Shown in pieces: positions 9,589-18,666 of a stretch of DNA of 64,000 bases (the first letter of the stretch is position 1; every line of letters starts with the position of its first letter). The DNA is from Marinobacter sp. ANT_B65. Its GTDB lineage: Bacteria > Pseudomonadota > Gammaproteobacteria > Pseudomonadales > Oleiphilaceae. The position numbers and the translations under genes are program-made. The notes beneath the pieces are model-generated. The model ran no database searches, was not told the DNA's origin, and worked only from the letters and a program-made list of their open reading frames with translations. The stretch spans positions 372,643-436,642 of the forward strand of contig NZ_NXGV01000001.1 of assembly GCF_002407605.1 (NCBI RefSeq), given 5' to 3'.

Positions 9589-11202
9589 TCACAGGCGGCC
9601 GGCAATGCTTTGAGCTGCCCGTCTGCCGTTAAGAATACAGTTGGAGAGAAACGTGCCCTCCAGAGATCTTATACCGGAGATTCCGCCGCCGCCAAACCCT
9701 GTGGCTTCGCCTGCGGCATAGAGCCCGGGAATGGCGTTTCCGGTGTGGCTGAGTACGCGGGAGTGAGTGTCTGTTTGCATACCACCCATGCTTTTCCGGC
9801 TGATCAGCTGTTCACGAATAGCAATCAGCGGGCCCGCCCCCGGGTCCAGAACAGGTTGCAGGTTGCAGGTGCGAAACCTGTCTGGCAGCCAGTTTCTCAG
9901 CTGTACCAGCCTGCGTATCTGGTCGTCGTTCTGCAGTCTTTTACCCCGGGCTATATTGCTGTCATAGGTGCGGATATCGTTAATCATGTCGTCTGCGTGA
10001 ACATCCTGATTGCCTGCGGCATGGTTCATCTTCCCCGCAAGTTCCTCAGGTGAGTTAGCGCTGACAACATCCGGACAGCAGTTCAGAAGCCAGTCCACCA
10101 GGGCAGGATCTCCGCCGCGCAGGGTGTTCCAGATTACGCGATGCAGTTTGCCATCGCGAAAATCCGGATTGGTGTCGGTGCCCGACACGGCAAGTTCCCG
10201 CACGGCAATCCGATAGTTCATCACCTGCCAGGAAATCTGGCCGGGGAGGTTGCCTATCTGTTTGCAGAGATCGTGTGTATCGAAACCGGTAATCAGCGGC
10301 ATGGGCCCAATCCGGCGGCCATGGCGATCCATCCAGAGTGCGGATCGTGGAGGTATAAGGCTCAGGCCGTGGTCCGGGAAGGCGGGTTCCGGATGACGAA
10401 CGCCTGCTGCGTAATTCCACATCTGGTTGAGATTGACGACACGCCCGCCCGCTCTGGTAACTTCATCGTGCATGGCGCCGTCTGCATCCGGGCTGGAGCC
10501 ACTAAGCAGGTTGTCTGGAGCCGGGCCATAGCAGGGGTCCCAGTGCTGGCGAACCTTGTCGAGGTTGCCGTTTATTCCGCCGGTACAGACCACAGTATGG
10601 GTAGCGGAAACAGAGAAAGTGCGAGGTTCATTGCTGATGCTGCCCTGGCACCCGGTAATCTTTCCATCACTCTGGTCAAGGGTATTAACCCTGTGATTAT
10701 GAAGAAGAGTGAGTTGCTTTCGGTTGGGGTGAGATTCCAGTTGCTGCAACAAGGTTTGCACCACCCCCCGGCCGCAGCCCCAGGCTATGTGGTAGCGGGG
10801 GACACTGTTGCCGTTGCCATACAAGCCTCGTTCAACCCACTGCACGGAGGGGAAGAAGCGGATGCCTCGTTGTTTCAGCCAGTCATAGATCGCAGGCCGG
10901 TTCTGCTCTGCATAGAGCTCAGCCCAGAGCCTTGGCCAATGGTCTTCGGCGCTGAAGCAGGCCGCATTGTGCCAGTCAGAAAGTAGCAGTTCCGGGGAGT
11001 CTTTGATTTTGTTTCGGGCCTGCTCAGGTGTGCTGCTCAGCAGCATGCCACCGAAGGCATCATTGGCCTGGCCTCCGGGTTTGCCGCCAGGTGCACCATC
11101 CAGCAGTACTACCGGTATGTTGAAATCCAGGAGTTCCAGCGTCGTGGCTATTCCAGCGAGGCCCGCACCAATTACTGCAACTTCGGTTTTATAGGTATGC
11201 AT
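9589..11202 (-). CDS. FAD-binding dehydrogenase, fumarate reductase/ketosteroid dehydrogenase-like
   Basis: 537 residues. An N-terminal FAD-binding Rossmann motif IGAGLAGIAT (residues 11-20) is followed by a GGKPGGQAND loop of the flavoprotein dehydrogenase family. The C-terminal FAD-contact motif GEATGFGGGGISG is typical of the KstD/FrdA superfamily. No signal peptide or heme motif is seen, so it should be a cytoplasmic flavoenzyme. The substrate is unknown. It reads toward the ThDP enzyme 42 bases downstream, suggesting co-transcription. Confidence 0.82.
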   Translation of the reverse strand: MHTYKTEVAVIGAGLAGIATTLELLDFNIPVVLLDGAPGGKPGGQANDAFGGMLLSSTPEQARNKIKDSPELLLSDWHNAACFSAEDHWPRLWAELYAEQNRPAIYDWLKQRGIRFFPSVQWVERGLYGNGNSVPRYHIAWGCGRGVVQTLLQQLESHPNRKQLTLLHNHRVNTLDQSDGKITGCQGSISNEPRTFSVSATHTVVCTGGINGNLDKVRQHWDPCYGPAPDNLLSGSSPDADGAMHDEVTRAGGRVVNLNQMWNYAAGVRHPEPAFPDHGLSLIPPRSALWMDRHGRRIGPMPLITGFDTHDLCKQIGNLPGQISWQVMNYRIAVRELAVSGTDTNPDFRDGKLHRVIWNTLRGGDPALVDWLLNCCPDVVSANSPEELAGKMNHAAGNQDVHADDMINDIRTYDSNIARGKRLQNDDQIRRLVQLRNWLPDRFRTCNLQPVLDPGAGPLIAIREQLISRKSMGGMQTDTHSRVLSHTGNAIPGLYAAGEATGFGGGGISGIRSLEGTFLSNCILNGRRAAQSIAGRL

Positions 11203-11299
11203 GGCTCGTTATCGGCTCATTTTTATTGTTTGTTTGTATCAGAGCTTAATGCCTGGCTCTCCATCAAACCAGCACAATGACAGAGGTCAGAAGTGGGGA

Positions 11300-12292
11300 T
11301 CAGCCTCCCGTCATATTCATGAATCGAAGAATCTGGACGTCGCCGTTTGCGGAAAAGTGGTGGCGCTCAGGCTTGAGGTCCATGGAGTCGATAATGGTTT
11401 GCCGGAGTTTGTCGTCTGTTACCGGGTGGCTGCGCAGAACCCGGCGCAGGTCAACAGAATGCTCATTCCCCAGGCAGAGAAGTAAACGGCCCTCAACGGT
11501 CAATCTCACACGGTTACAGGTGGAACAGAAGTTGTGGGAGTGGGGTGAAATAAAGCCCACTTTGGTGGTGCTGTCTGACATCCGGTAATAACGGGCCGGG
11601 CCACCGGAGTCTTCAGGTGTCGGAATCAGGTCGTGCTTCTGGCGGACAATGTCGCGCACTTCTTCACTGGTACACAGAGCCTGCCCACGATCGTGCTCTG
11701 AAATGTTACCCAGGGGCATCTCTTCTATGAAGGTAATGTCGATATTTTTTTTGCGGGCAAACTCTACAAGGTCCGGAATCTCATGGTCGTTCCCGCCTTT
11801 CATCACGACAGTGTTCAGTTTGATGCCTTTGAATCCGGCGTCTCTGGCAGCGTCTATACCCTCAAGCACACGGGACAGTTTCCCGGTACGGGTGATACTT
11901 GCGAACTTTTCCGGATCCAGGGAGTCCAGGCTGATATTCAGCCGCTTCAGACCTGCTTTACGAAGGGGTTCCGCCATGGTGGGCAGTTGGCTGCCATTGG
12001 TGGTCATGGCGAAGTCACGCAGGCCGTAGGTGCCGATCTCTTTCACCAGTTCGATAATATCTTTGCGAACCAGCGGCTCACCGCCTGTAAGACGGATTTT
12101 TTCCGTACCCAGAGAAACGAATGTTCTGGCCACCCGAGCGATTTCCTCAAGTGTCAGGACCTGTTGCCTCGGCAAAAAGGTCATCTCCTCCGCCATACAG
12201 TATACGCAACGGAAGTCGCAGCGGTCGGTAACGGACAGGCGTACGTAATTGACGGTTCTGCCAAAACGGTCTGTCAGTTTGCTCTGGGACAT
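11300..12292 (-). CDS. moaA: GTP 3',8-cyclase MoaA (molybdenum cofactor biosynthesis)
   Basis: MoaA is the radical SAM enzyme that converts GTP to 3',8-cyclo-H2GTP, the first step of molybdopterin synthesis. 330 residues. The radical SAM CxxxCxxC is CDFRCVYC (Cys25, 29, 32). The C-terminal [4Fe-4S] ligands are in [11 protein letters not shown] and LLLC. The protein ends in Gly-Gly, which is essential in this family. No other moa gene adjoins it. Molybdenum cofactor is needed by nitrate reductases, which makes sense in a denitrifier, though no nar or nap gene is in the window. Confidence 0.96.
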   Translation of the reverse strand: MSQSKLTDRFGRTVNYVRLSVTDRCDFRCVYCMAEEMTFLPRQQVLTLEEIARVARTFVSLGTEKIRLTGGEPLVRKDIIELVKEIGTYGLRDFAMTTNGSQLPTMAEPLRKAGLKRLNISLDSLDPEKFASITRTGKLSRVLEGIDAARDAGFKGIKLNTVVMKGGNDHEIPDLVEFARKKNIDITFIEEMPLGNISEHDRGQALCTSEEVRDIVRQKHDLIPTPEDSGGPARYYRMSDSTTKVGFISPHSHNFCSTCNRVRLTVEGRLLLCLGNEHSVDLRRVLRSHPVTDDKLRQTIIDSMDLKPERHHFSANGDVQILRFMNMTGG

Positions 12293-12487
12293 CTGTTTGT
12301 TTCCTGTAACTGCTGATTATGCGTTTACGGATTGATGATAGCGCAAGTATCGCAGAATAAAACGGTGAATCCGATACCCCTCGCGGGGTAAACCAACCGG
12401 GTCGGGTTGTTTGAATCGTCTTGCAAGACCTGTTCATTGAATAGAGGTATACTGGATGAAGGATTAAACAAAGCTGAGGTGTGCGCT

Positions 12488-12856
12488 ATGGTCGCGCAAT
12501 CCGGTAAAATGGGTTTCAGAATTCTTGCGTATATATCATTGGGACTCGCGGCAATCGGTGTAGTTCTGCCTTTGTTGCCGACTACTCCTTTTGTCCTTTT
12601 GGCGGCTTTTTTTGCCAGTAAGGGATCGCCGGCATTCGCCAGCTGGCTTGAAGAACATCCCTCGTTCGGGCCCGCCATCAGAGACTGGCGCCGGAACCGG
12701 GTCATACCGGTAAAGGCCAAAGTGCTCGCTTGCAGCATGATGGCGCTGAGCTGGGGGCTTCTCTTCGTTGCCGGAGCCGCTGCAATGGTGCTTGCCGCCT
12801 CGGGAATATTTCTGCTTGGCGTAGCGGGCTATTTGCTGACCCGACCTTCGTACTGA
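12488..12856 (+). CDS. DUF454 (YbaN-like) small inner-membrane protein
   Basis: 122 residues from the ATG preceded by GAGG at a good distance. An upstream TTG at 12407 would add 27 unconvincing residues. Two hydrophobic regions (about residues 15-45 and 85-115) flank a conserved SWLEEHPSFGPAIRDWR segment and the LPLLPTTPFVLLAAFF motif typical of DUF454/YbaN. The function of the family is unknown; some members sit near heme or anaerobic genes. It lies 28 bases before nsrR and may be co-transcribed with it. Confidence 0.85.
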   Translation: MVAQSGKMGFRILAYISLGLAAIGVVLPLLPTTPFVLLAAFFASKGSPAFASWLEEHPSFGPAIRDWRRNRVIPVKAKVLACSMMALSWGLLFVAGAAAMVLAASGIFLLGVAGYLLTRPSY

Positions 12857-12884
12857 CGGTTTTACTGAACAACTGGAGTTTTGA

Positions 12885-13322
12885 ATGCACATTACCCGTT
12901 ACACGGATTACTCTCTGCGCGTGCTTATTTATCTGGCAGGGCAGGGTGATGGCCTGTCCACAATTCAGGAAATTGCAGACAGCTACGATATTTCCAAGAA
13001 CCATCTTATGAAGGTGGTGCATCAGCTCAACAAGAAAGGCTATATCGAAACGGTACGAGGGAAAAAAGGTGGAATGAGGCTGCAGATGGCGCCGGAAGAT
13101 ATCAATGTGGGGGTTCTTGTGCGGGAAACCGAGCATGATCTCAGTATCGTTGAATGTCACTCGTCCCAGAATACCTGCAAAATCACTCCGGTTTGTGGCC
13201 TTAAATCTATGTTCGGAGAAGCCTTGCAGGCGTTCCTGTCGGTGCTCGACAAGTACACCCTGCAAGATGTCATAAAGGACCAGTACCAGCCTCAGCTACT
13301 GAGGCTGTTGCAGATCGCCTGA
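12885..13322 (+). CDS. nsrR: NsrR, Rrf2-family nitric-oxide-sensing repressor
   Basis: NsrR carries an [Fe-S] cluster that NO destroys, releasing repression of NO detoxification genes. 145 residues. The N-terminal winged helix includes TDYSLRVLIYLA and the ISKNHLMKVVHQL recognition region. Three cluster cysteines at 91, 98 and 104 (ECHSSQNTCKITPVC) fit the NsrR spacing class, and the order CKITPVCGLK closely resembles characterised NsrR. Its location about 5 kb from the nos cluster fits a nitrogen-oxide regulon, although the target genes are not visible here. Confidence 0.92.
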   Translation: MHITRYTDYSLRVLIYLAGQGDGLSTIQEIADSYDISKNHLMKVVHQLNKKGYIETVRGKKGGMRLQMAPEDINVGVLVRETEHDLSIVECHSSQNTCKITPVCGLKSMFGEALQAFLSVLDKYTLQDVIKDQYQPQLLRLLQIA

Positions 13323-13361
13323 CCGTCCCTGGCCGCGGGCCTTACTGGTATGGCTTCGGGC

Positions 13362-14804
13362 TCATACTGTTCCGCTTTTGTTTGCCCGCACTTTTTTGGG
13401 TTTTGGCTTGGGCGGAAGAATCAGTTTTTCCAGGTCGTCCAGCGCCTCGCCGGTATAAACAGCCAGTTTTTGCATGCTGGGCAAGGTGTCCCGGCACCCG
13501 GTGAATCCGAAGTTCAGAGATCCCGCATAGCTCAGGCAGGTGATGTTCAGAGCTCCGCCGTGGGCGATCAGCGAAACCGGATACATGGCCTCAAGCCTGG
13601 CACCTTCGTAATACAGTGTTCTCTGGGGCCCGGGCACGTTGGATATGGTCACGTTGAACACAGGCCGCATGCGCCCGCCAAGACCGGACATCAGCTGAAG
13701 GATATAAGGCGACATCAGCAGCATGGTGTACTGGTTCAGAGCGCTCTTTGGAAGTTTCTGAAGGTGTTCCTTCGCCCGACGGCTGGATGATTTTATGTTC
13801 TGTAAACGGGTAAGAGGGTCTGCCTCGTCTGTGGCAAGGGAGGCAATCATGAAGCTGATCTGTGTGCCTGTGCCCTGATCATCCGCCGGCCGGATGTTGA
13901 CAGGAATGCCTGCTGTCAACGGAGTATCCGGAAGATCGTCCTGCTCCAGCAGGAAGCGCCTCAGCGCTGTACCGCAGAGGTAGAGAACAATGTCGTTCAT
14001 CGAGGCGCCGGATACGCGTGCCAGTTCTTTCAGACGTTCAAGTTCATAATGCTGAGTGGCCAGCCGGCGCTGACCGGTTACCCTGTGGTTGATTTTCGAG
14101 ACGGGCCCGGTGAATGGCGCGGTCAGTCCGTCTTCCGGGTGTCGCACAGAGTGTACGAGCCGGCTTCCTGCCCGCCAGAGAGTCGGGGCCATATCAGCCT
14201 GCACTTTGAGAGCATCCAGAGCCTGGGAGAACGCTGCAGGAACGGTGGCTTCTGAATCAGTTTTGCTTCCTCGCCGGCTTTGTGGCTTTACCGACCAGGG
14301 GGGAGGCATATCCCGTTCGTCCGGACTGGTGCTCAGGACTCGTTGCAGCAGGCGTACGCCGCTGATGCCGTCAATCATTGAGTGGTGCATCTTGGTGTAT
14401 AGCGCAAACCGGTTGTTCTCCAGCCCTTCAATGACGTGGCATTCCCAGAGAGGCCTGGAAAAATCAAGAGGGTTGGAGTGCAGGCGGGAGACCAGTATAC
14501 CGAGCTCCCGCTCCCCTCCCGGTTTGGGCAGAGCAGAGTGGCGCACGTGGTAGTCCAGGTCGATGCTCTTGTCGATTTTCCAGGACGGGACCAGCAGCCG
14601 GCCGAGGAAACCGGACCATGCCAGTTTGTAACTCCAGGGCGGGGCGACATCCCCGGTTTCTTTCATGCTGTTGACCATGTCACGCAGGAAAGTATCAGGG
14701 GCGCCTTCCGGCAATGAAAAAATCTGCAGGGTGCCCACATGCATCGGCGTATCTTCTGATTCTACAGCCAGCCACGAGGCATCAAGTGTTCCCAGGCGTT
14801 TCAT
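13362..14804 (-). CDS. Wax ester synthase/diacylglycerol acyltransferase (WS/DGAT)
   Basis: Makes wax esters or triacylglycerols from acyl-CoA, as storage lipid. 480 residues. The catalytic motif HHSMIDG lies at residues 140-146. The conserved NISNVPG-type motif appears as TISNVPGPQ, and PLWECHVIEGL precedes the active site. These are hallmarks of the bacterial WS/DGAT family, of which Marinobacter carries several paralogues. It stands alone, divergent from the BASS-family transporter across a 180-base gap. Confidence 0.93.
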   Translation of the reverse strand: MKRLGTLDASWLAVESEDTPMHVGTLQIFSLPEGAPDTFLRDMVNSMKETGDVAPPWSYKLAWSGFLGRLLVPSWKIDKSIDLDYHVRHSALPKPGGERELGILVSRLHSNPLDFSRPLWECHVIEGLENNRFALYTKMHHSMIDGISGVRLLQRVLSTSPDERDMPPPWSVKPQSRRGSKTDSEATVPAAFSQALDALKVQADMAPTLWRAGSRLVHSVRHPEDGLTAPFTGPVSKINHRVTGQRRLATQHYELERLKELARVSGASMNDIVLYLCGTALRRFLLEQDDLPDTPLTAGIPVNIRPADDQGTGTQISFMIASLATDEADPLTRLQNIKSSSRRAKEHLQKLPKSALNQYTMLLMSPYILQLMSGLGGRMRPVFNVTISNVPGPQRTLYYEGARLEAMYPVSLIAHGGALNITCLSYAGSLNFGFTGCRDTLPSMQKLAVYTGEALDDLEKLILPPKPKPKKVRANKSGTV

Positions 14805-14984
14805 TCCATTTGTACCTCTTTCCGGTTTGTGCGTGAAAGTGGGACTTTATAATTATTGATTGAAAGTATACGGGGTACTGTCTTTGCAAACGATCACCGA
14901 TGTAAAAAATATCGGAACAGCAGGTGGCGGTTGTGCTAGGTTCAGGACAATGAATTAACAAAAACAACAACATCCGGAGGCTCT

Positions 14985-15869
14985 GTGGAATCCAGCCCGC
15001 TTATCTCTGCAGGACTGCCAATCGCGCTGTTTATCATCATGATTGGTATAGGAATGACTCTGACCGTACGTGACTTTCGTCAGGTGGCGGTTTATCCCAA
15101 AGGCATGATTGTCGGTACTGTCGCCCAGATTGTTTTGATGCCTCTGGTGGCTTTTGCCCTGGCGTCTATGCTGGCGGTGCCGCCGGCCATTGCAGTTGGT
15201 CTGGTTATCATAGCGGCATGCCCTGGAGGAACCACTTCAAACCTGTTCGTTCTGCTTGCCAGGGGCAATATTGCCTTGTCTATTGTGCTGACAGTAAGTG
15301 CCAGCCTGATTACTATTCTCACTCTGCCCCTGTATACCAATGTCGCGCTTCAGTTCTATATGGGTACGGAAGAGAATATTGTGCTCCCGGTGTGGAAAAC
15401 CATCGGTATGCTGACTGGTATTGTGCTCTTCCCGGTAACGGTCGGCATGTTCGTGCGGGCCCGTAAGCCTGAGTTAGCGCGCAAGGCGGAGAGTGCCGTC
15501 AGCGTGTTTGGCGGTGTTGTACTGGCGCTGTTGATTGCGGTGCTCGTATACGGCGTCCGGGATCAGTTCTGGGAGTTGCTGAAGCAGGCCGGGCCGGCAA
15601 CTCTTTTGTTGAACGCAGCCGGTATTTTTATTGGCTTGCTTGCCGGCAGGGCCACTGGATTGACGCAGAGAGAGTCCCTTGCGGTTGCAGTAGAGCTCGG
15701 GGTAAAAAACGGTACCATTGCCCTGATGGTGACACTGACGTTGCTGGAATCCAGCTCCATGTCCATACCTGCTGCCGTATACGGTGTTCTGATGTTTCCG
15801 ATCGGGTTTCTGCTCGCCATGTACGGCCGGCGAATTATTCCAAAAGCCAGCTCTGCTGTTGTTAAATGA
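14985..15869 (+). CDS. Bile acid:sodium symporter (BASS) family membrane transporter
   Basis: 294 residues, about nine hydrophobic helices. The family motif ACPGGTTSNLFVLLARGN after the third helix and ELGVKNGTIAL near residue 240 are the sodium-binding crossover regions of BASS proteins. Substrates vary (bile acids, pyruvate, pantoate and others), so none is assigned. It starts with GTG at 14985, four bases after a perfect GGAGG. lrgA follows 15 bases downstream with its own ribosome binding site, so the three membrane genes probably form one operon. Confidence 0.85.
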   Translation: MESSPLISAGLPIALFIIMIGIGMTLTVRDFRQVAVYPKGMIVGTVAQIVLMPLVAFALASMLAVPPAIAVGLVIIAACPGGTTSNLFVLLARGNIALSIVLTVSASLITILTLPLYTNVALQFYMGTEENIVLPVWKTIGMLTGIVLFPVTVGMFVRARKPELARKAESAVSVFGGVVLALLIAVLVYGVRDQFWELLKQAGPATLLLNAAGIFIGLLAGRATGLTQRESLAVAVELGVKNGTIALMVTLTLLESSSMSIPAAVYGVLMFPIGFLLAMYGRRIIPKASSAVVK

Positions 15870-15884
15870 TGGGAGGAAAGGTTC

Positions 15885-16265
15885 ATGCAGTTTCTCAACG
15901 GAATCACCCTGCTGCTGGTATATCAGCTGGCAGGGGAGATTATCGTGCGCCTGTTAGGGTTGCCGATTCCCGGGCCTGTGTTGGGTATGGTGATGCTGTT
16001 TGTCACCATGATGGTCCGGGGGCGGGCGGCAGAACCTGTTGAACAAGCCTCTACAGCGTTACTCAGCCATTTGTCATTGCTGTTTGTTCCCGCCGGTGTG
16101 GGCATGATGACGCACTTTGGCCGGATCGCGGAAGAATGGCTGCCGATTACACTCGCCCTGTTGTTCAGCACAGTGATTACGATGGTTGCCACGGCCCTGA
16201 TCATGCAGCAGACCAGTCGCTGGTTTGTAAAACCATCGGCGGCGAAGGGGCAAAGCGATGAATAA
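15885..16265 (+). CDS. CidA/LrgA family holin-like protein
   Basis: 126 residues with four hydrophobic helices and the CidA/LrgA signature PIPGPVLGMV near residues 25-35. Family members act with LrgB in murein hydrolase control or in pyruvate/glycolate export. It is preceded by a strong ribosome binding site (GGGAGGAAAGG). The last eight bases overlap the start of the LrgB gene, indicating translational coupling. Confidence 0.9.
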   Translation: MQFLNGITLLLVYQLAGEIIVRLLGLPIPGPVLGMVMLFVTMMVRGRAAEPVEQASTALLSHLSLLFVPAGVGMMTHFGRIAEEWLPITLALLFSTVITMVATALIMQQTSRWFVKPSAAKGQSDE

Positions 16266-16989
16266 CCCCGGGTTGCAGGATATATGGGTTTATCTTTCGG
16301 CAACCCCTTTGCTGGGACTGACTGTCACGCTGGTCGCGTACGGGCTGGCGTACCGGTTCTACCTGAAAACCGGGGGCAGCCCACTGGCTAATCCTGTGGT
16401 TACGTCGGTGGCCATGCTGATCGCGCTGTTGCTTGTATCCGGTGTCTCCTATGAGGATTACTTTGCTGGTGGGCAGTTTGTGCACTTCCTGCTCGGGCCT
16501 GCCACCGTGGCTTTAGCCGTGCCGCTTTATCAGCAGTTTTCAAGATTACGGCAACTGTGGCTGCCGGTTCTTGTATCGCTGATTTGTGGCGTTGGAATCG
16601 CGGCAGGCAGCTCGGTTTTGCTGGCGCGACTCCTGGGTGGGTCTCTGGAGATACAGATGTCTCTGGCCCCGAAATCAGCTACTGCGCCTGTGGCCATGGG
16701 CATTTCCGAAAAAATCGGAGGCCTGCCCTCGCTGACAGCTGTATTGGTGGTGACCACCGGGATTATCGGCGCTGTTCTGGGTACAAAACTGTTTGAGTGG
16801 ATTGGCGTAAAAGATGATGCCGTCAAAGGTATTGCCATGGGCGTTTCTGCCCATGGCATAGGCACTGCGCGGGCGTTTCAGGTAAGCAGTCGCATGGGTG
16901 CCTTCTCCGGGCTGGCTATGGCGCTGTCCGCATTTGCGACTGCACTTATAGTGCCCTGGATGGTGGATTGGATTGAGGTGCTGTTTTAA
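16258..16989 (+). CDS. LrgB family membrane protein
   Basis: 243 residues, multi-pass, with the LrgB family segments FLLGPATVALAVPLY, SLAPKSATAPVAMGIS and GMGVSAHGIGTARAF-like motif (here AMGVSAHGIGTARAF). It forms a two-component pair with the overlapping LrgA gene. The proposed roles (autolysis control or organic acid export) come from the family. Its stop overlaps the stop of the convergent PepSY gene by four bases. Confidence 0.92.
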   Translation: MNNPGLQDIWVYLSATPLLGLTVTLVAYGLAYRFYLKTGGSPLANPVVTSVAMLIALLLVSGVSYEDYFAGGQFVHFLLGPATVALAVPLYQQFSRLRQLWLPVLVSLICGVGIAAGSSVLLARLLGGSLEIQMSLAPKSATAPVAMGISEKIGGLPSLTAVLVVTTGIIGAVLGTKLFEWIGVKDDAVKGIAMGVSAHGIGTARAFQVSSRMGAFSGLAMALSAFATALIVPWMVDWIEVLF

Positions 16990-17447
16990 TCCACCTTGGT
17001 GGGTTCCATGCTGCCGGTACGGAAATCGATTTCCAGTTCCCGACCGTCGGCATTGTCGCCTTCCACTTCAACTTCGCCATTGGCGCTGACCTGGATTTCC
17101 TCGATCCGGTTCAAGCCCTGGTCTGCACTGGCATCAATATAGCCCAGGGTTTCGGCGGAAGACATGCCCCAGGGGCCGTCTTTGCGCTTGCGGCGTTCTT
17201 CCTTGCGGATGGTTCCATCGCTGTTAACGTCGAGTTCTACATACCACTCCCCATCGACCCAGCCTTCAATTTCCATGCTTCCGTCATCACTGCGGTCATC
17301 TTCCAGTTCAACGCTGTGGAAGTGCGAAATACCATAGTCCGATCCGATCTGGACGGCACGCCTGGCGTCGTCAATGGTTCCGGATGCCTGGGCCAGAGGG
17401 GCTGCAATAAGGGCGGCTGTGAGTGCGGTTACAGTGATCATTTTCAT
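16986..17447 (-). CDS. Secreted PepSY-domain protein
   Basis: 153 residues from the ATG at 17447, chosen because AGGAG precedes it by a normal gap; the frame is open further upstream without such support. A Sec signal peptide ends near PLAQA (residue 21). Two PepSY-like units follow, very rich in Asp and Glu, with DGEWYVELDVNSDGTI and NGEVEVEGDNADG patterns. It is divergent from a second PepSY gene with a two-component system, so it may be a target of that system. Periplasmic function is unknown. Confidence 0.8.
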   Translation of the reverse strand: MKMITVTALTAALIAAPLAQASGTIDDARRAVQIGSDYGISHFHSVELEDDRSDDGSMEIEGWVDGEWYVELDVNSDGTIRKEERRKRKDGPWGMSSAETLGYIDASADQGLNRIEEIQVSANGEVEVEGDNADGRELEIDFRTGSMEPTKVD

Positions 17448-17590
17448 GGTTATTTCTCCTGAACTTCCGTTCTTTCGGTATAAATTCCTGATTACTTGCA
17501 TACGTCCCTTGGGGCATGCTTTCAGATGAGCCACCCCGGACGTTGAGAGCATCTTATGCAAGGGCGGCTTGCAGGAGGGTGAGTGTTTCG

Positions 17591-17607
17591 TTCATGGTTC
17601 ATTCATG
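17591..17607 (+). promoter_or_regulatory. Direct repeat TTCATG-N5-TTCATG, candidate OmpR-family site
   Basis: Two TTCATG hexamers are separated by five bases, the 11-bp spacing typical of OmpR/PhoB-family half-sites. The repeat lies in the divergent region between two PepSY genes, 23 bases before the start of the operon that encodes an OmpR-family regulator. Autoregulation is an inference. Confidence 0.4.
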
Positions 17608-17629
17608 TTGGCTCTGACAGAATGAATCC

Positions 17630-17998
17630 ATGAAAAGTCTTCCCTGCTATCTGTTCAAACTGGTTATCCCCACCTCCGCATTCATCGCGGTGGCGTTTGT
17701 GGCCGCCCTGTGCTTTTTTGCAGCTGCGCCGGCATCTGCTGACGACGACTGGCGCAAACTCCATGAGGAAGTTCAGGCGGGCAGAATAAAACCCCTTGGA
17801 GACATTCTGGATAGCCTGCTACGCGACTGGGAGGGGCAGGTAATCGATGTGGATTTTGAGGAAGATGATGGCCGGAGATTGTATGAGATCGAGTTGCTCG
17901 GGCCAGAAGGGCAGGTGGTTGAGTTTGAAGTGGATGCGGTAACCGGGGAACTTATCGGTATTGAGGGTAACGATATCAACGGAATGAAACGCCAATGA
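17630..17998 (+). CDS. PepSY-domain membrane/periplasmic protein of a two-component operon
   Basis: 122 residues. A hydrophobic segment (about 12-38) ends in APASA, a signal peptide or membrane anchor. It is followed by one PepSY domain (KLHEEVQAGRIKPLGDIL to DAVTGELIGIEG). PepSY proteins encoded with histidine kinases are thought to modulate signal input. The stop overlaps the response regulator start by four bases (ATGA), strongly supporting co-translation. Confidence 0.85.
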   Translation: MKSLPCYLFKLVIPTSAFIAVAFVAALCFFAAAPASADDDWRKLHEEVQAGRIKPLGDILDSLLRDWEGQVIDVDFEEDDGRRLYEIELLGPEGQVVEFEVDAVTGELIGIEGNDINGMKRQ

Positions 17999-18666
17999 AG
18001 ATTCTGTTGGTCGAAGACGATAAGCCGCTTGCACTCGGGCTTGCTTCGTCGCTTGAAGATGCCGGTCTGCTGGTGGAAATTGCGGGTGATGGCCGCACGG
18101 CAGATTTTCTGGTCAGTACCGAACGCTATGATGCGGTTGTACTGGATCTGGGGTTGCCTGATGGCAATGGTACTCAATGGTTGTCTTCCTGGCGTGAGCA
18201 GGGTATCGAATTGCCAGTGCTGATTCTGACGGCTCGGGAGCGTTGGTCAGATAAAGCCGCCGGGTTTTCTGCCGGGGCCGACGACTATGTCACCAAGCCT
18301 TTCGAAACCGCAGAAATCCTGTTCCGGTTGAGGGCGCTGGTACGCCGTGCCCATGGCCACGCTCACCCGGTTATCCGGGTGGGTGATATTTCTCTTGATA
18401 CCCACAGCGCCCAGGTGACCCGGGCTGGTATGCCGGTTTCCCTGACGGCTCAGGAACTCCGGCTGCTTTCCCATCTTGTCCATGCTGCACCGCGTGTGGT
18501 CAGCCGTGCAGAGCTGACCGAGCATGTGTATGACGGCGACGCGGAACCGGATTCCAATGTAATTGATGTTCAGGTCAGCCGCCTGCGGCGAAAGCTGGGC
18601 AGCAAAAGCATTGAAACCCTGCGTGGACAGGGATACCGGATGGCGGCGGATAACGAGGCCTCATGA
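17995..18666 (+). CDS. OmpR-family response regulator
   Basis: 223 residues. The receiver domain (1-115) has the acidic pair EDD at 7-9, phosphoacceptor Asp51 in VVLDLGLPDGNG and Lys101 in VTKPF. The C-terminal winged helix (about 125-220) has the family's LTAQELRLLSHL and VIDVQVSRLRRKLG segments. It most resembles the QseB/PmrA group. It overlaps both neighbours (PepSY upstream, kinase downstream) by four bases. The regulated genes are unknown; the divergent PepSY gene is a candidate. Confidence 0.93.
   Translation: MKILLVEDDKPLALGLASSLEDAGLLVEIAGDGRTADFLVSTERYDAVVLDLGLPDGNGTQWLSSWREQGIELPVLILTARERWSDKAAGFSAGADDYVTKPFETAEILFRLRALVRRAHGHAHPVIRVGDISLDTHSAQVTRAGMPVSLTAQELRLLSHLVHAAPRVVSRAELTEHVYDGDAEPDSNVIDVQVSRLRRKLGSKSIETLRGQGYRMAADNEAS

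Noticed and set aside
8176..10053. A 625-codon open frame on the plus strand
   Set aside because: It is antisense to the ThDP enzyme and FAD dehydrogenase, which both have clear domain motifs; the opposite frame is Cys/His/Gly-rich with no recognisable domain, typical of a shadow frame.
12293..12487. Sigma-70 promoter for the YbaN-nsrR genes
   Set aside because: TATACT is present, but the nearest TTGCAA lies about 21 bases upstream, too far for a good promoter; I could not call it.
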